Source: Erythrobacter sp.
GTDB taxonomy: Bacteria > Pseudomonadota > Alphaproteobacteria > Sphingomonadales > Sphingomonadaceae
Direction: 5' to 3'
Assembly: GCA_009993635.1 (NCBI GenBank)
Contig: JAACTC010000006.1
Span: 186,001 to 250,000, forward strand
DNA: 64,000 nucleotides
The notes beneath the pieces were generated by a model. That model ran no database searches. It was not told the origin of the DNA and worked only from the letters and a program-made list of their open reading frames with translations. How positions within the stretch are numbered: the first letter of the stretch is position 1; each line of letters begins with the position of its first letter. Made by a program: the position numbers and the translations under genes. Positions 26,778 to 35,245 of the stretch are shown here, piece by piece.

Positions 26778-27923
26778 TCAGAAGGTCGGCGCAATCGCTT
26801 CAGCGCGCGCAGTGTCGCGTATGCCGACCACGCGATAGGTCCAGTCGCGCGCCGGCTTCTCGATCCAGCGATGCAGCGACCAGGCGAAGGCAATCGCCAG
26901 CGTGGCCAGCGACAGGGTGACAATGTCGCCGGGCAAGTCGGGAGCGCCGCCCGGAAGAAACGCGTTCCCCGCGCTCATGACAAGATAGTAGCCAAGGATC
27001 ACCAGCATATGGCCGATATAGATGGCGTAGGAGAGCTCGCCGATCATCACGAATGCGCGACGCCGTAACAGTGCCGACACCGCGCCGCGCTCGAGCGAGA
27101 AAAGCCAGATCGCGGCACCGAAAAATACCGGCAGGGTAGTCGACATCAGCGAGTCCCCGAATGCCACCATCAAACCACCCGTCGCGACCAGGGCAAGGAC
27201 CTCGGCAATCGTGAACAAGCCCCGCCGTGTCCCGGGCGAAGGTGCGGTCCGACGGCCGCCTATCCGCCAGACGATCATGCCCACCGCAAAGCCGAACAGC
27301 CCCCTCGCCACAGCGATCCCCGGCAGAAAATCGAACGGCATTGGGCCGTAAATCCACAAAGGCACGAACGAAACGATTCCCGCGAGCAGGGCCAGCAGGA
27401 ATACCCACCGCTTGAATGCGGCGATCCCCAGCGCCGCCAAGCCGTAGATCCAGAATTCCGCCGCGATGGACCAACTGGGGTCGTTCCAGTTCGAGACCGG
27501 CGGATCGTTGAATATCTGGACGAAGAACAAGGTGCGGACGAGATCGAGCCAGCTTTTTCCGGTCGATCCCGTGGGCGACGCTCCGCCCAAAGCGAAGAGC
27601 ACGAACACCGGGACGAAAAGGATCAAGACAACGGCATGCGCCGGAAACAGCCTCCCCAAGCGGAGCGCCATGAAATGTGCGAGCGGATACCCCTCGGCCA
27701 GCTTGCGAAAATAGGCGCTGGCAATCACGAAGCCGCTCAGCACGAAGAAAAACTCTACGAAAAGCCACGATTCCCGAACCAACGGGCTCGTCGCGACAAA
27801 TCCTTCGCGCGGCATGTGATGCATCATCACCATGATCGCCGCTATCCCCCGCCAGCTATCGAGGGCGACGAACCGCTGCCTGTGCGGATTCAGCGATGAT
27901 GCTGGTGCGCCCTGCGACGCCAT
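26778..27923 (-). CDS. Acyltransferase-3 family integral membrane protein (intact paralogue)
   Basis: 381 residues from ATG 27923 behind GGGGAGCG. It has the family's opening RQRFVALDSWRGIAAIMVMMHH, with a catalytic-type histidine after the first helix, then FFVLSGFVIASAYF, RLGRLFPAH, NDPSWSIAAEFWIYGL and ELSYAIYIGHMLVILGYY. About ten membrane helices are visible. Such proteins move acetyl or succinyl groups to extracytoplasmic sugars on exopolysaccharide, LPS or peptidoglycan. It is a tandem paralogue of the broken gene at 25186-26424. The last bases of both genes and the 12 bp after their stops are almost identical. It sits inside the gatCAB gene set. Confidence 0.88.
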   Translation of the reverse strand: MASQGAPASSLNPHRQRFVALDSWRGIAAIMVMMHHMPREGFVATSPLVRESWLFVEFFFVLSGFVIASAYFRKLAEGYPLAHFMALRLGRLFPAHAVVLILFVPVFVLFALGGASPTGSTGKSWLDLVRTLFFVQIFNDPPVSNWNDPSWSIAAEFWIYGLAALGIAAFKRWVFLLALLAGIVSFVPLWIYGPMPFDFLPGIAVARGLFGFAVGMIVWRIGGRRTAPSPGTRRGLFTIAEVLALVATGGLMVAFGDSLMSTTLPVFFGAAIWLFSLERGAVSALLRRRAFVMIGELSYAIYIGHMLVILGYYLVMSAGNAFLPGGAPDLPGDIVTLSLATLAIAFAWSLHRWIEKPARDWTYRVVGIRDTARAEAIAPTF

Positions 27924-28033
27924 TCATTCGCTCCCCGGCGTCTCGAGTCATGGCGATGGGACGGACGAGCACTGCACATCAAACGCCATGGCCACGGGGC
28001 CGTCTTTCGCCCGTGGCGCCCTGAATGCGACAG

Positions 28034-28177
28034 TCACTCATCGTCCGAAGGGGTGTATTTCATGTCCTGATAGCGCGCCTCGCCATGCTTCACGCGGCGC
28101 GCGATGATCGCAGGGATCGCCATCACCGCCGTCACTGCCAGCGCGGCGACCAGCGTGAAGATGGCTTCGTCGCTCAC
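28034..28177 (-). CDS. Small single-pass membrane protein coupled to gatA (47 aa)
   Basis: 47 residues starting at GTG 28177, which overlaps the gatA stop as GTGA (28177-28174). One hydrophobic helix ([20 protein letters not shown], about 6-25) is followed by a basic stretch ([13 protein letters not shown]) and an acidic end (TPSDDE), predicting a cytoplasmic C-terminus. Its tight overlap with gatA and clean membrane profile support a real gene despite its small size. The longer reading frame to 28462 is only a shadow of gatA. Role unknown. Confidence 0.65.
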   Translation of the reverse strand: MSDEAIFTLVAALAVTAVMAIPAIIARRVKHGEARYQDMKYTPSDDE

Positions 28178-29655
28178 CACCACTTGTCCGGCGTCGCGTC
28201 GAACCCGCTGCGCTGTTCGATCGCGAGCCCGGCGTTGAGCACGCCCTGCTCGTCGAACGGTTTGCTGACGATCTGGAGGCCCAGCGGCAGGCCGTCGCCG
28301 TTGAGCATGGCGGGCACGCTCATCGCGGGCAGCCCGGCCAGCGAGGCAGGCACGGCGAACACGTCGTTGAGGTACATCGCCAGCGGATCGCCGTCGAAGC
28401 CTCCCAGCGGGAAGGCCGCGTTGGGGGTGGTCGGCGCGAGGATCAGGTCGCACTCGTTCCACGCCTTTTCGAAGTCCTGCGCCACCAGCGTGCGGATCTT
28501 CTGCGCCTGCGTGTAATAGGCGTCGTAGAAGCCCGCGCTGAGCACATAGGTGCCGATCAGGATGCGCCGCTTCACTTCGTCACCGAAGCCCGCCGCGCGG
28601 GTTGCGGCGTACATGTCCTGCAAACCAGCCCCCTCGGGCAGATCGCGCAGGCCGTAGCGCACGCCATCATAGCGCGCGAGGTTGGACGACGCCTCTGCCG
28701 GGGCGATGATGTAGTACGCGGGCAGCGCGTATTTGGTGTGCGGCAGGCTGATATCGACGATCTCCGCCCCCGCATCGCGCAGCCATTCCTTGCCCCGCTC
28801 CCAACTCTCGAGGATCGCCTGGTCAGTCCCGTCCATGCGATATTCGTGCGGAATGCCGACCTTCTTGCCCTTGAGGTCCGCGTTCAGCCCCGCTTCCCAC
28901 TGCGGCACGGGCATGTCGAGCGACGTCGAATCCTTCGGATCGAACCCGGCCATCGCCTCCAGCATGATCGCGCAATCGGTGACGTCGCGCGCCATCGGCC
29001 CCGCCTGGTCAAGGCTGGACGCAAACGCGACCACGCCCCAGCGGCTGCACCGCCCGTAGGTCGGCTTGATGCCTGTGATGCCGGTGACGGCGGCAGGCTG
29101 GCGGATAGAGCCGCCGGTGTCGGTGCCGGTCGCTGCCGGAGCGAGCCGTGCGGCAACCGCCGTAGACGAACCGCCCGAAGACCCGCCGGGGATCAGCGCG
29201 GCATTGCTGCCCGGCTTGCGCCACGGCGAAATGACGTTGCCGAAATAGCTCGTCTCGTTCGACGAACCCATCGCGAACTGATCGAGGTTGAGCTTGCCCA
29301 GCATCCCCGCGCCCGCGCGCCACAGGTTCGCGGACACGGTGCTTTCATACTGCGGCACGAAACCTTCGAGGATGTGGCTGGCAGCCGTGGTCTGCACGCC
29401 ATCGGTGCAGAACAGGTCCTTCATGCCGATCGGCACGCCGCCCATTGTGCCCAGCTCTTCGCCCTTGGCGCGCTTCGCATCCACCGCGTCGGCGGCTTCG
29501 AGCGCCTTTTCGGGCGTGGCGACGATGAAGGCGTTCAGATCCTTCGCGGCGGCGACATTGGCGTTGAAGGCCTCGGCCACTTCGCGCGCGGTGAAATCGC
29601 CCGCGGCGACACCATCGCGGATCGCCTTGACGCCAAGATTGGTAAGATCGGTCAA
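28174..29655 (-). CDS. gatA: Aspartyl/glutamyl-tRNA(Asn/Gln) amidotransferase subunit A
   Basis: 493 residues, with start at TTG 29655 behind CGGAG giving the canonical [15 protein letters not shown]. The frame runs 20 codons further into a repeat element and is not credible there. The amidase-signature triad is visible: K79 in PIGMKD, the cis-serine within GGSSGGSS (157-164), and nucleophile S183 in [10 protein letters not shown]. GatA releases ammonia from glutamine or asparagine and channels it to GatB for Asn/Gln-tRNA formation. A pair of inverted repeats (29665-29756) separates it from gatC. The stop overlaps a 47-aa membrane protein gene. Confidence 0.96.
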   Translation of the reverse strand: MTDLTNLGVKAIRDGVAAGDFTAREVAEAFNANVAAAKDLNAFIVATPEKALEAADAVDAKRAKGEELGTMGGVPIGMKDLFCTDGVQTTAASHILEGFVPQYESTVSANLWRAGAGMLGKLNLDQFAMGSSNETSYFGNVISPWRKPGSNAALIPGGSSGGSSTAVAARLAPAATGTDTGGSIRQPAAVTGITGIKPTYGRCSRWGVVAFASSLDQAGPMARDVTDCAIMLEAMAGFDPKDSTSLDMPVPQWEAGLNADLKGKKVGIPHEYRMDGTDQAILESWERGKEWLRDAGAEIVDISLPHTKYALPAYYIIAPAEASSNLARYDGVRYGLRDLPEGAGLQDMYAATRAAGFGDEVKRRILIGTYVLSAGFYDAYYTQAQKIRTLVAQDFEKAWNECDLILAPTTPNAAFPLGGFDGDPLAMYLNDVFAVPASLAGLPAMSVPAMLNGDGLPLGLQIVSKPFDEQGVLNAGLAIEQRSGFDATPDKWW

Positions 29656-29664
29656 ATCAAACTC

Positions 29665-29690
29665 CGTTCGTGCTGAGCCTGTCGAAGCAC
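29665..29690 (-). repeat. TTCGACAAGCTCAGGACGAA-type dispersed repeat, copy A
   Basis: CGTTCGTGCTGAGCCTGTCG continuing AAGCAC, directly upstream of gatA. It is inverted relative to copy B at 29730-29756, so the two can pair as a long imperfect hairpin in the gatC-gatA transcript. Confidence 0.75.
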
Positions 29691-29729
29691 TGCTTCTTCT
29701 TCTGACACAGCGCAAAAAGTGAAGTGCAG

Positions 29730-29756
29730 CCCTTCGACAAGCTCAGGGCGAACGGG
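29730..29756 (+). repeat. TTCGACAAGCTCAGGACGAA-type dispersed repeat, copy B
   Basis: CCCTTCGACAAGCTCAGGGC continuing GAACGGG, between gatC and gatA. It is inverted relative to copy A, 39 bp away. Confidence 0.78.
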
Positions 29757-29778
29757 ATTGGGAAATGAGCGTCGCAGG

Positions 29779-30081
29779 TCACTCGATCACCTTGGGCACA
29801 CCGAAAAAGCCGTGCTCTGCTGCAGGCGCATTGGCGAGCACGTCTTCTCGCCGGCCGCCTGCGGTCAGCGGATCGGCATCGACCACATCGTCGCGCAGGC
29901 GCATGGCCTGCGGGATCACGGCGGTCATCGGCTCGACTGAGGAGGTATCGACCTCGCCCAGCTGCTCGACCCAGCCCAGGATATTGTTGAGTTCGGGGAC
30001 CATCCGATCAAGCTCCGCCTCATCCATACGGATGCGCGCGAGGCTTGCGATCTTGGCCACTTCTTCGCGGGTGATTGACAT
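29779..30081 (-). CDS. gatC: Aspartyl/glutamyl-tRNA(Asn/Gln) amidotransferase subunit C
   Basis: 100 residues from ATG 30081. The upstream 12-codon extension is not conserved in style. Typical GatC features are [36 protein letters not shown], a middle region with [19 protein letters not shown], and the end [11 protein letters not shown]. GatC stabilises GatA and links it to GatB. It is the first gene of the gatCAB set, and the gap to gatA is filled with a repeat pair. Confidence 0.95.
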   Translation of the reverse strand: MSITREEVAKIASLARIRMDEAELDRMVPELNNILGWVEQLGEVDTSSVEPMTAVIPQAMRLRDDVVDADPLTAGGRREDVLANAPAAEHGFFGVPKVIE

Positions 30082-30126
30082 GGCGAATGCGTTAGCCGCG
30101 CCGCAGCGCACCATCAAGCGGGCAGA

Positions 30127-31866
30127 TTACTTGAAGGGTTGGCTAGCGGGCTTGCCGTCCACGAAGATCTGCTGCCCCTCGAAAGGCCGAAGTTCGATAT
30201 CCCCGTCATATTCGACAGGACCATCAAGCCCCTCGTACTCGTGGATCAGCTTCCCATCGTACACCCGTCGGGTTTCAGCCTTGTCACTTCCAGCTGCGAC
30301 CCACAGCAGGTGGGGGTTGTCGCCATACTCGGCCTTGGTCATCAGCGCGATCAACACACCTTCGGGCGAAGCTCGAAGCGTTTCTACCCTGCATCCTTCG
30401 CGGCACAGAATAATCTCATCGCGCAAGAACGCGCGGACGGCCCGAGCGGTCTCATCATTGAGACCGGAGAGATCGGCTTTCTGCGAGATTTCTTCGCGCT
30501 CCGGTAGGTTCGTTGAACCGTACGGCTTCGATTCCAGCTGCAACGTATTTTGTGCAAGCTCTGCGACACGGGTCCGCTCGCTTTTCGCCAACCGCTCCAG
30601 CGCCTGGCGCCCCGGCTCGCCGAAGTCCCACCGCAGTGCCGAGAAATCGAATTCCTCCAACGAAATCGCGCCCGATTCCAGCCGCGCAAGCTGGTCGCTG
30701 GTCGATATCGCCCCGACGTTGAGGATCGGCAGCGCGAGGAACAGCGCGAACAGCGCGGTCGCCAGCCCCAGCCGCAGGTTCGATGCGCGCAGCCGGTCGC
30801 GCCAGCTTCCAAGCACGCCCACCAGCGCATCGACGAAATAGGCGAGCCCGAAGGCCACCGCGACGATGATCGAACACAGCGCCCACAACCGCTCGGGCGA
30901 GAGGCCATGCTGGTCGATCCGCACCCCGGTGCTGATCGCAGCGAACACCGTCAGCGGCAGGATGCCCAGCATCAGCGCGTAACCCGACCACTTGAGCACC
31001 GCCCCGCCAATCATATCCGCGTCTCGGTCGCGCAGCACCGCGTTGGCGAGCATGTAGGCACCGATGGCGATGGAGAGCAGCACCGTGGTCGCGGAATCGG
31101 TCGCGTTCCACAGCACGCTCGGCCCCGAAACCACGACCGCGCCCAGGAATACCGCAATCGCGATGGCGAGCGGCAGGGCGAGGATCGAAAGCACCAGCAG
31201 CACGACCGATTGCAGCGTGCCGATGATCTTCAGCTGGTTACGCAGCGTCCCCAACCCCGCGCCCAGCGTAAGGCCGCCATAGACCCACCCGAACCAGTCG
31301 GCCTGCACCAGATCGCGCAAGGGTATGCCGACCAGATCGAACAGCGAGGCAAGCAGCCAGATCAGCGCCCACGCGATGAGGAAAAAGGCAAAGGCTCCCG
31401 CGCCGGTGATCGCGTCGGTCCAGACGAAATAGTGGATGTCCCGGTAATCCGTCCGCATCCGGCGCTGCAGGAAATCGGCCTGGAACAGCGGCACCGCCAG
31501 CAGGCAGGCGAACACCCCTGCCGCGACCGCATAGCCGCTGTCCGCAATATCATTGCCAGCGCCAACCGCGCGCCAGGTAAGCCCGCCGACGACCAGCCCG
31601 GTGACGAGGGAGAAGATCGCCGCGGCAAGCAGCCGCCCGCGCTCTGCGGTGAAGACGAAGCCACCCGCGGCAAATGCGATGAAAGCGGCCCCGGCAATGC
31701 GCGGGCCGCTTTCATGGGCATCGTCGGTCAGGAGGAAAATCGCCAGCCCGGCAAGGGCAAGCAAAGCGGCGAACAGCCAGGGTCGCAATGGCCAGTCCGT
31801 TTCTGCGCGTCCCCGTGCCGTGTCGGCACCGTCGACCCAGTCGGCTTCGGCCTGCTGTTCGCCCAT
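30127..31866 (-). CDS. DUF4153-type polytopic membrane protein
   Basis: 579 residues. Ten to twelve hydrophobic helices occupy roughly residues 30-390 (for example LFAALLALAGLAIFLL, FAFFLIAWALIWLLASLF, VVLLVLSILALPLAIAIAVF). A soluble C-terminal domain of about 190 residues follows, with RRVYDGKLIHEYEG and FEGQQIFVDGKPASQPF. The layout and the YRDIHYFVWTDAITGAGAFAF region match DUF4153 proteins, whose function is not established. It starts 25 bp after the FKBP stop and ends 45 bp before gatC, so the minus-strand genes from rpsU to gatA may share a transcript. Confidence 0.85.
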   Translation of the reverse strand: MGEQQAEADWVDGADTARGRAETDWPLRPWLFAALLALAGLAIFLLTDDAHESGPRIAGAAFIAFAAGGFVFTAERGRLLAAAIFSLVTGLVVGGLTWRAVGAGNDIADSGYAVAAGVFACLLAVPLFQADFLQRRMRTDYRDIHYFVWTDAITGAGAFAFFLIAWALIWLLASLFDLVGIPLRDLVQADWFGWVYGGLTLGAGLGTLRNQLKIIGTLQSVVLLVLSILALPLAIAIAVFLGAVVVSGPSVLWNATDSATTVLLSIAIGAYMLANAVLRDRDADMIGGAVLKWSGYALMLGILPLTVFAAISTGVRIDQHGLSPERLWALCSIIVAVAFGLAYFVDALVGVLGSWRDRLRASNLRLGLATALFALFLALPILNVGAISTSDQLARLESGAISLEEFDFSALRWDFGEPGRQALERLAKSERTRVAELAQNTLQLESKPYGSTNLPEREEISQKADLSGLNDETARAVRAFLRDEIILCREGCRVETLRASPEGVLIALMTKAEYGDNPHLLWVAAGSDKAETRRVYDGKLIHEYEGLDGPVEYDGDIELRPFEGQQIFVDGKPASQPFK

Positions 31867-31891
31867 TGCGCCCTCCCCGACGGCATATTGC

Positions 31892-32482
31892 CTATTGCGG
31901 CGGCGGCATCGGCGCTTCGCCCTGCGGCGGCGCGAGCGTTCCGTTCTGCTGCATCAGCTGGGTGATCATCTGTACCCGCCGCTGGAATTCGGCCTGGCTC
32001 ATAAAGTCGATCAGTTCGATCTCGAACGTCAGATCGCTGTTGGCGGGGATGATGACCTCACCCGTCTGCGGGTTGGTCTGCGCTTCGGCCCCGTAGGCCT
32101 GATCCGCCGGAATGCGCAGTTCGTAGGTTCCGCCGGGCTTCATCTTGGTCACACCCTCGGTGAAGCTGGGCATCATGTTGCTCAGCGGCATCGGGTTGCC
32201 TTGCGGGAACATGCCCTGTGCTTCGGGCGGCAGCGGCAGGGGCTGCGACTGGTCGAACACGGTTCCATCGTCCAGCTTGCCGACGTAATTCATGAAAGCC
32301 ACGTCGTCTGCGCTGGGGCTCGCCCCGTCGCCTTCTTCGAGCACGGTCAGGCCATAGCCCTGCGGCGCGAGCGCCCAGGCCAGCAGCACGGCGAGGCCGA
32401 TGGCGACGATCACGCCGATCCACAGCTTGGTAAGCGAGCCCTTCGCAATCGGGCGGAGGGGAACGCGCGTGATTTCGGTCAT
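31892..32482 (-). CDS. FKBP-type peptidyl-prolyl cis-trans isomerase, membrane-anchored
   Basis: 196 residues. An N-terminal anchor (LWIGVIVAIGLAVLLAWALA, 20-39) exports the enzyme to the periplasmic face. The FKBP fold follows: VAFMNYVGKLDDGTVFDQSQ, GVTKMKPGGTYELRIPADQAYGAEAQ, IPANSDLTFEIELIDF, ending in a Q/P-rich tail. It would speed proline isomerisation in exported proteins. It sits between rpsU and the DUF4153 gene on the same strand. Confidence 0.93.
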   Translation of the reverse strand: MTEITRVPLRPIAKGSLTKLWIGVIVAIGLAVLLAWALAPQGYGLTVLEEGDGASPSADDVAFMNYVGKLDDGTVFDQSQPLPLPPEAQGMFPQGNPMPLSNMMPSFTEGVTKMKPGGTYELRIPADQAYGAEAQTNPQTGEVIIPANSDLTFEIELIDFMSQAEFQRRVQMITQLMQQNGTLAPPQGEAPMPPPQ

Positions 32483-32537
32483 TGAATGGTCCTGCCTGGG
32501 GCTCTGTGGCGAAATTTCATGGCGTGCTGAAACGCCA

Positions 32538-32568
32538 AACGGCTCGCGACCATCTGGCGCAAGCCGTT
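32538..32568 (-). terminator. Hairpin terminator candidate downstream of rpsU
   Basis: On the minus strand AACGGCTTGCG pairs with CGCGAGCCGTT across CCAGATGGT, followed by a modest T-containing stretch TGGCGTTTC. It is placed about 60 bp after the rpsU stop. The weak U-tract leaves some read-through likely. Confidence 0.5.
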
Positions 32569-32628
32569 CGTCAGTTCAAGACTGAGGTTGAGCGGGGCGT
32601 AGCGAAATAGCCAGCCCCGGCCCGCGTT

Positions 32629-32832
32629 CTAGCGACCGTCGCGCTCGGCGCGCTTGCGTTCCATCTTGCGCGCACGGCGAACGGCGGCAGCCTTTTCACG
32701 GGCGCGCTTTTCGCTGGGCTTTTCGTAGTGGCGACGCAGCTTCATCTCGCGATAGACGCCTTCACGCTGCAGCTTCTTCTTGAGAGCCCGCAACGCCTGG
32801 TCGACATTATTATCGCGCACGATGATTTGCAT
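32629..32832 (-). CDS. rpsU: 30S ribosomal protein bS21
   Basis: 67 residues from ATG 32832; a TTG three codons upstream is an alternative start. The sequence [20 protein letters not shown], then [20 protein letters not shown] and a long basic tail, is a textbook alphaproteobacterial bS21. The protein binds the 30S platform near the anti-Shine-Dalgarno end and helps initiation. A good promoter lies at 32952-32980, giving a leader of about 115 nt. It is divergent from crcB. Confidence 0.97.
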   Translation of the reverse strand: MQIIVRDNNVDQALRALKKKLQREGVYREMKLRRHYEKPSEKRAREKAAAVRRARKMERKRAERDGR

Positions 32833-32951
32833 ACTGGTCAAACGCCTTTCAGTTCATAGCATTCCGATTCGCGGAAAATTGAGCGCGAAATCCTCGGAAA
32901 TATAACGTGGAAGAGGCCGGCAACGCCGAAGCGGCCAGCTCCGTAGCGCGC

Positions 32952-32980
32952 TTTATAGGCAAACCGCACCCGGCACGCAA
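32952..32980 (-). promoter_or_regulatory. Sigma-70-type promoter for rpsU
   Basis: On the minus strand TTGCGT (32980-32975) and TATAAA (32957-32952) are separated by exactly 17 bp. This is a near-consensus housekeeping promoter pointing at rpsU. Confidence 0.65.
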
Positions 32981-33062
32981 GAAAAACCCGCCCATATTGC
33001 GATGATGGGCGTGGATGGCCGCTTGGCGCGGCGCGTTCGCCAAGATAGAGTCCTTTGCGAAA

Positions 33063-33473
33063 ATGACCAGCCTTTCCCCCATCGCAGCATCTCTGGGCGT
33101 CGCAATCGGCGGCGGTGCAGGCGCGCTGATGCGTTACCAGCTGGGGCGCGGCATCACCGCGTGGCTCGGAATTCCGCCGATGGGGGGCTTTCCGTGGCCC
33201 ACGCTGGCTGCCAATACCATCGGCGGGCTTGCAATGGGTTTGCTGGTAGGTTGCCTCGCCCGCGGGCTCGGCGGCCATTTCGAAGAACATCTGCGGCTCG
33301 TCCTGGGCGTCGGCCTGCTGGGCGGCTTCACCACCTTTTCCTCCTTCAGCCTCGAAACGTGGCTGCTGATGGAGGACGGACGGATGGGAATTGCGCTGGT
33401 ATACGTGCTGCTTTCGGTCGTCGCGTCGATTGTCGCGCTGGTCTGCGGCCTCACCCTGACAAGAGTATTCTGA
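33063..33473 (+). CDS. crcB: Fluoride efflux channel CrcB/Fluc
   Basis: 136 residues from ATG 33063, with four transmembrane helices. Family marks are GGGAGALMRYQLGR near the start, TLAANTIGGLAMG with the pore asparagine, and GLLGGFTTFSSFSLETW with the phenylalanine-box region. As a dual-topology dimer it exports fluoride passively. It opens a tightly packed plus-strand gene chain (crcB, rluC, paiB, HAD, small TM, ATP12). I looked for a fluoride riboswitch in the 220 bp upstream and did not find one. Confidence 0.92.
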   Translation: MTSLSPIAASLGVAIGGGAGALMRYQLGRGITAWLGIPPMGGFPWPTLAANTIGGLAMGLLVGCLARGLGGHFEEHLRLVLGVGLLGGFTTFSSFSLETWLLMEDGRMGIALVYVLLSVVASIVALVCGLTLTRVF

Positions 33474-33476
33474 GCC

Positions 33477-34649
33477 ATGCCGGAAGGCGATAAACGCCCC
33501 GAAAAGGGAGAAGTGCGGCAATACATCGTCGCGCAGGACGATGATGGCGTGCGGCTGGACCGATGGTTCAAGCGCAACCTGCCCGAAGTCGGCTTCGCCA
33601 CCGTGGCGCGCTGGGCGCGCACCGGGCAGATCCGGGTCGACGGCGCGCGTACCAAGCCCGACGACCGGCTGGTCGAAGGCCAGACGCTGCGCATCCCGCC
33701 GGGCAACCCGGCGCGCACCAAGGCCCCGGCCAGGCGGCGCGAACTCTCGGACGACGAGAGGGCGCAGGCGCGATCGATGGTGATCACGGAAACGCCTGCC
33801 GCCATCGTGCTCAACAAACCGCCCGGCCTCGCCACGCAGGGCGGCAGCAAGACCTATAGCCATGTCGACGGGCTGCTGGATGCATTCGTGGAAGGCGACG
33901 GCCCCCGCCCCCGCCTCGTCCATCGGCTGGACAAGGATACCAGCGGCGTCCTGCTGATCGCGCGTACGCCGGGCAGCGCGGCGGCGTTCAGCAAGCGATT
34001 CTCCGGTCGCAGCGCCAAGAAGGTGTACTGGGCGCTGGTCGTCGGCGTACCCGAACAGCAGGTCGGCGAGATCGATGCGCCGCTGGCCAAGCAGCCCGGC
34101 ACCGGTGGCGAGAAGATGCATGTCGACATGGAAAACGGGCAGCCCGCCAAGACCCGCTATCGCGTGGTCGAGCGCGCGGGCAACAGCGCCGCCTGGCTCG
34201 AGCTGGAGCCGCTGACCGGGCGCACGCACCAGCTGCGCGTGCATTGCGCGGCGATGGGTCACCCGATCGTGGGCGACGGAAAATATGGCGGGCAGGATGC
34301 CTTCCTGACCGGCAGCGTCAGCCGCAAGATGCACCTGCATGCGCGGCGCCTGATCATCAGCCAGCCGGGAGGCGGCCAGCTGGACGTCACCGCCGAGCTG
34401 CCCGAGCATTTCGCAGCGACGATGGAGCAGATGGGCTTCGACCTGTCGCTGAGCGATGCCGAACCGCTGCGCGAAGAGACGCCGCCCAAGACCAGGGCTG
34501 AGAAGAAGCAGGACGCGAAACAGCACGCGAAGCAATACCGCAAGGCGCGCCGGGGCGAACGGCGTTCGCGCACGGTCTCCAAGCCCGCGGCCAAGAGCAA
34601 GGCCCGCGCCAAGGGCAAGCCGAAAGGCAAAGGTGGGGGCAAACGCTGA
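33477..34649 (+). CDS. RluC/RluA-family 23S rRNA pseudouridine synthase
   Basis: 390 residues. An S4-like RNA-binding domain (about 18-75: VRLDRWFKRNLPEVGF, GQIRVDGARTKPDDRLVEG) precedes the catalytic domain, with HRLDKDTSG at 149-157 (D152 nucleophile) and GRTHQLRVH. A strongly basic low-complexity tail of about 50 residues ends it (K/A/R-rich, GKPKGKGGGKR), probably aiding rRNA binding. The motif set fits RluC, which modifies U955, U2504 and U2580 in E. coli, but the exact site cannot be proven. It starts 3 bp after crcB, and its TGA shares an A with the next ATG (TGATG). Confidence 0.93.
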   Translation: MPEGDKRPEKGEVRQYIVAQDDDGVRLDRWFKRNLPEVGFATVARWARTGQIRVDGARTKPDDRLVEGQTLRIPPGNPARTKAPARRRELSDDERAQARSMVITETPAAIVLNKPPGLATQGGSKTYSHVDGLLDAFVEGDGPRPRLVHRLDKDTSGVLLIARTPGSAAAFSKRFSGRSAKKVYWALVVGVPEQQVGEIDAPLAKQPGTGGEKMHVDMENGQPAKTRYRVVERAGNSAAWLELEPLTGRTHQLRVHCAAMGHPIVGDGKYGGQDAFLTGSVSRKMHLHARRLIISQPGGGQLDVTAELPEHFAATMEQMGFDLSLSDAEPLREETPPKTRAEKKQDAKQHAKQYRKARRGERRSRTVSKPAAKSKARAKGKPKGKGGGKR

Positions 34650-35245
34650 TGCACCCCAACCCGCTGTTTCGATCCGACGATCGCCAGCTGTTCGAAACGC
34701 TGATCGACCAGATCGGCTTCGGAATGGTGTTCCTGACCACGCCCGATGGCCCGCGCGTGGCGCATACGCCTCTGCTGTCGACGGGTGACGGCGCGGTGCA
34801 GTTCCACCTGTCGCGCGGCAATGCGCTGACACGGCATCTGGATGGGGCGACCGCGCTGGTGACGGTCAATGGGCCCGACGCCTATGTCTCCCCGCGCTGG
34901 TACGAGAACCGCGATACGGTGCCGACCTGGGATTACGTCGCGCTGGAGATGGAAGGCCGCGTGCGCCGGATGGCGGACGAGGGGCTGGAGGCCTTCCTCC
35001 ACGCCGTGATCGCCAAGCACGAAAGCCGCCTGGAAGGCGAGCCATGGCGCGCCGGGGAATCGAGCGAGGCGACCTGGAGCAAGCAGTTCCGTGGAATCGT
35101 CGGCTTCGAGATGGAGGTGCAGGCGCGGCGCCCCACGCTCAAGCTGTCGCAGAAGAAGAGCGCGAGCGAGCGCGAGACGATTGCCGCAGGGCTGGAAGCG
35201 CAGGGCAACAGCGCCATCGCCACGCTGATGCGGGGCCTCGCCTGA
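34649..35245 (+). CDS. PaiB-type FMN-binding protein
   Basis: 198 residues with the PaiB signature: MHPNPLFRSDD opening, IGFGMVFLTTPDGPRVAHTPLL, AYVSPRWYENRDTVPTWDYVALEM, and a closing KLSQKKSASERETIAAGLE. The split-barrel flavin-binding fold is shared with pyridoxamine-phosphate oxidases. Bacillus PaiB is described as a negative regulator of sporulation and degradative enzymes, but in proteobacteria the role is unclear. Start and stop both overlap neighbours as TGATG, so it is translationally linked to rluC and the HAD gene. Confidence 0.9.
   Translation: MHPNPLFRSDDRQLFETLIDQIGFGMVFLTTPDGPRVAHTPLLSTGDGAVQFHLSRGNALTRHLDGATALVTVNGPDAYVSPRWYENRDTVPTWDYVALEMEGRVRRMADEGLEAFLHAVIAKHESRLEGEPWRAGESSEATWSKQFRGIVGFEMEVQARRPTLKLSQKKSASERETIAAGLEAQGNSAIATLMRGLA

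Noticed and set aside
32842-33062. Fluoride riboswitch upstream of crcB
   Set aside because: I looked for the conserved GGNGAUGG core and the pseudoknot pairing and could not find a convincing set. The region holds the rpsU promoter instead.
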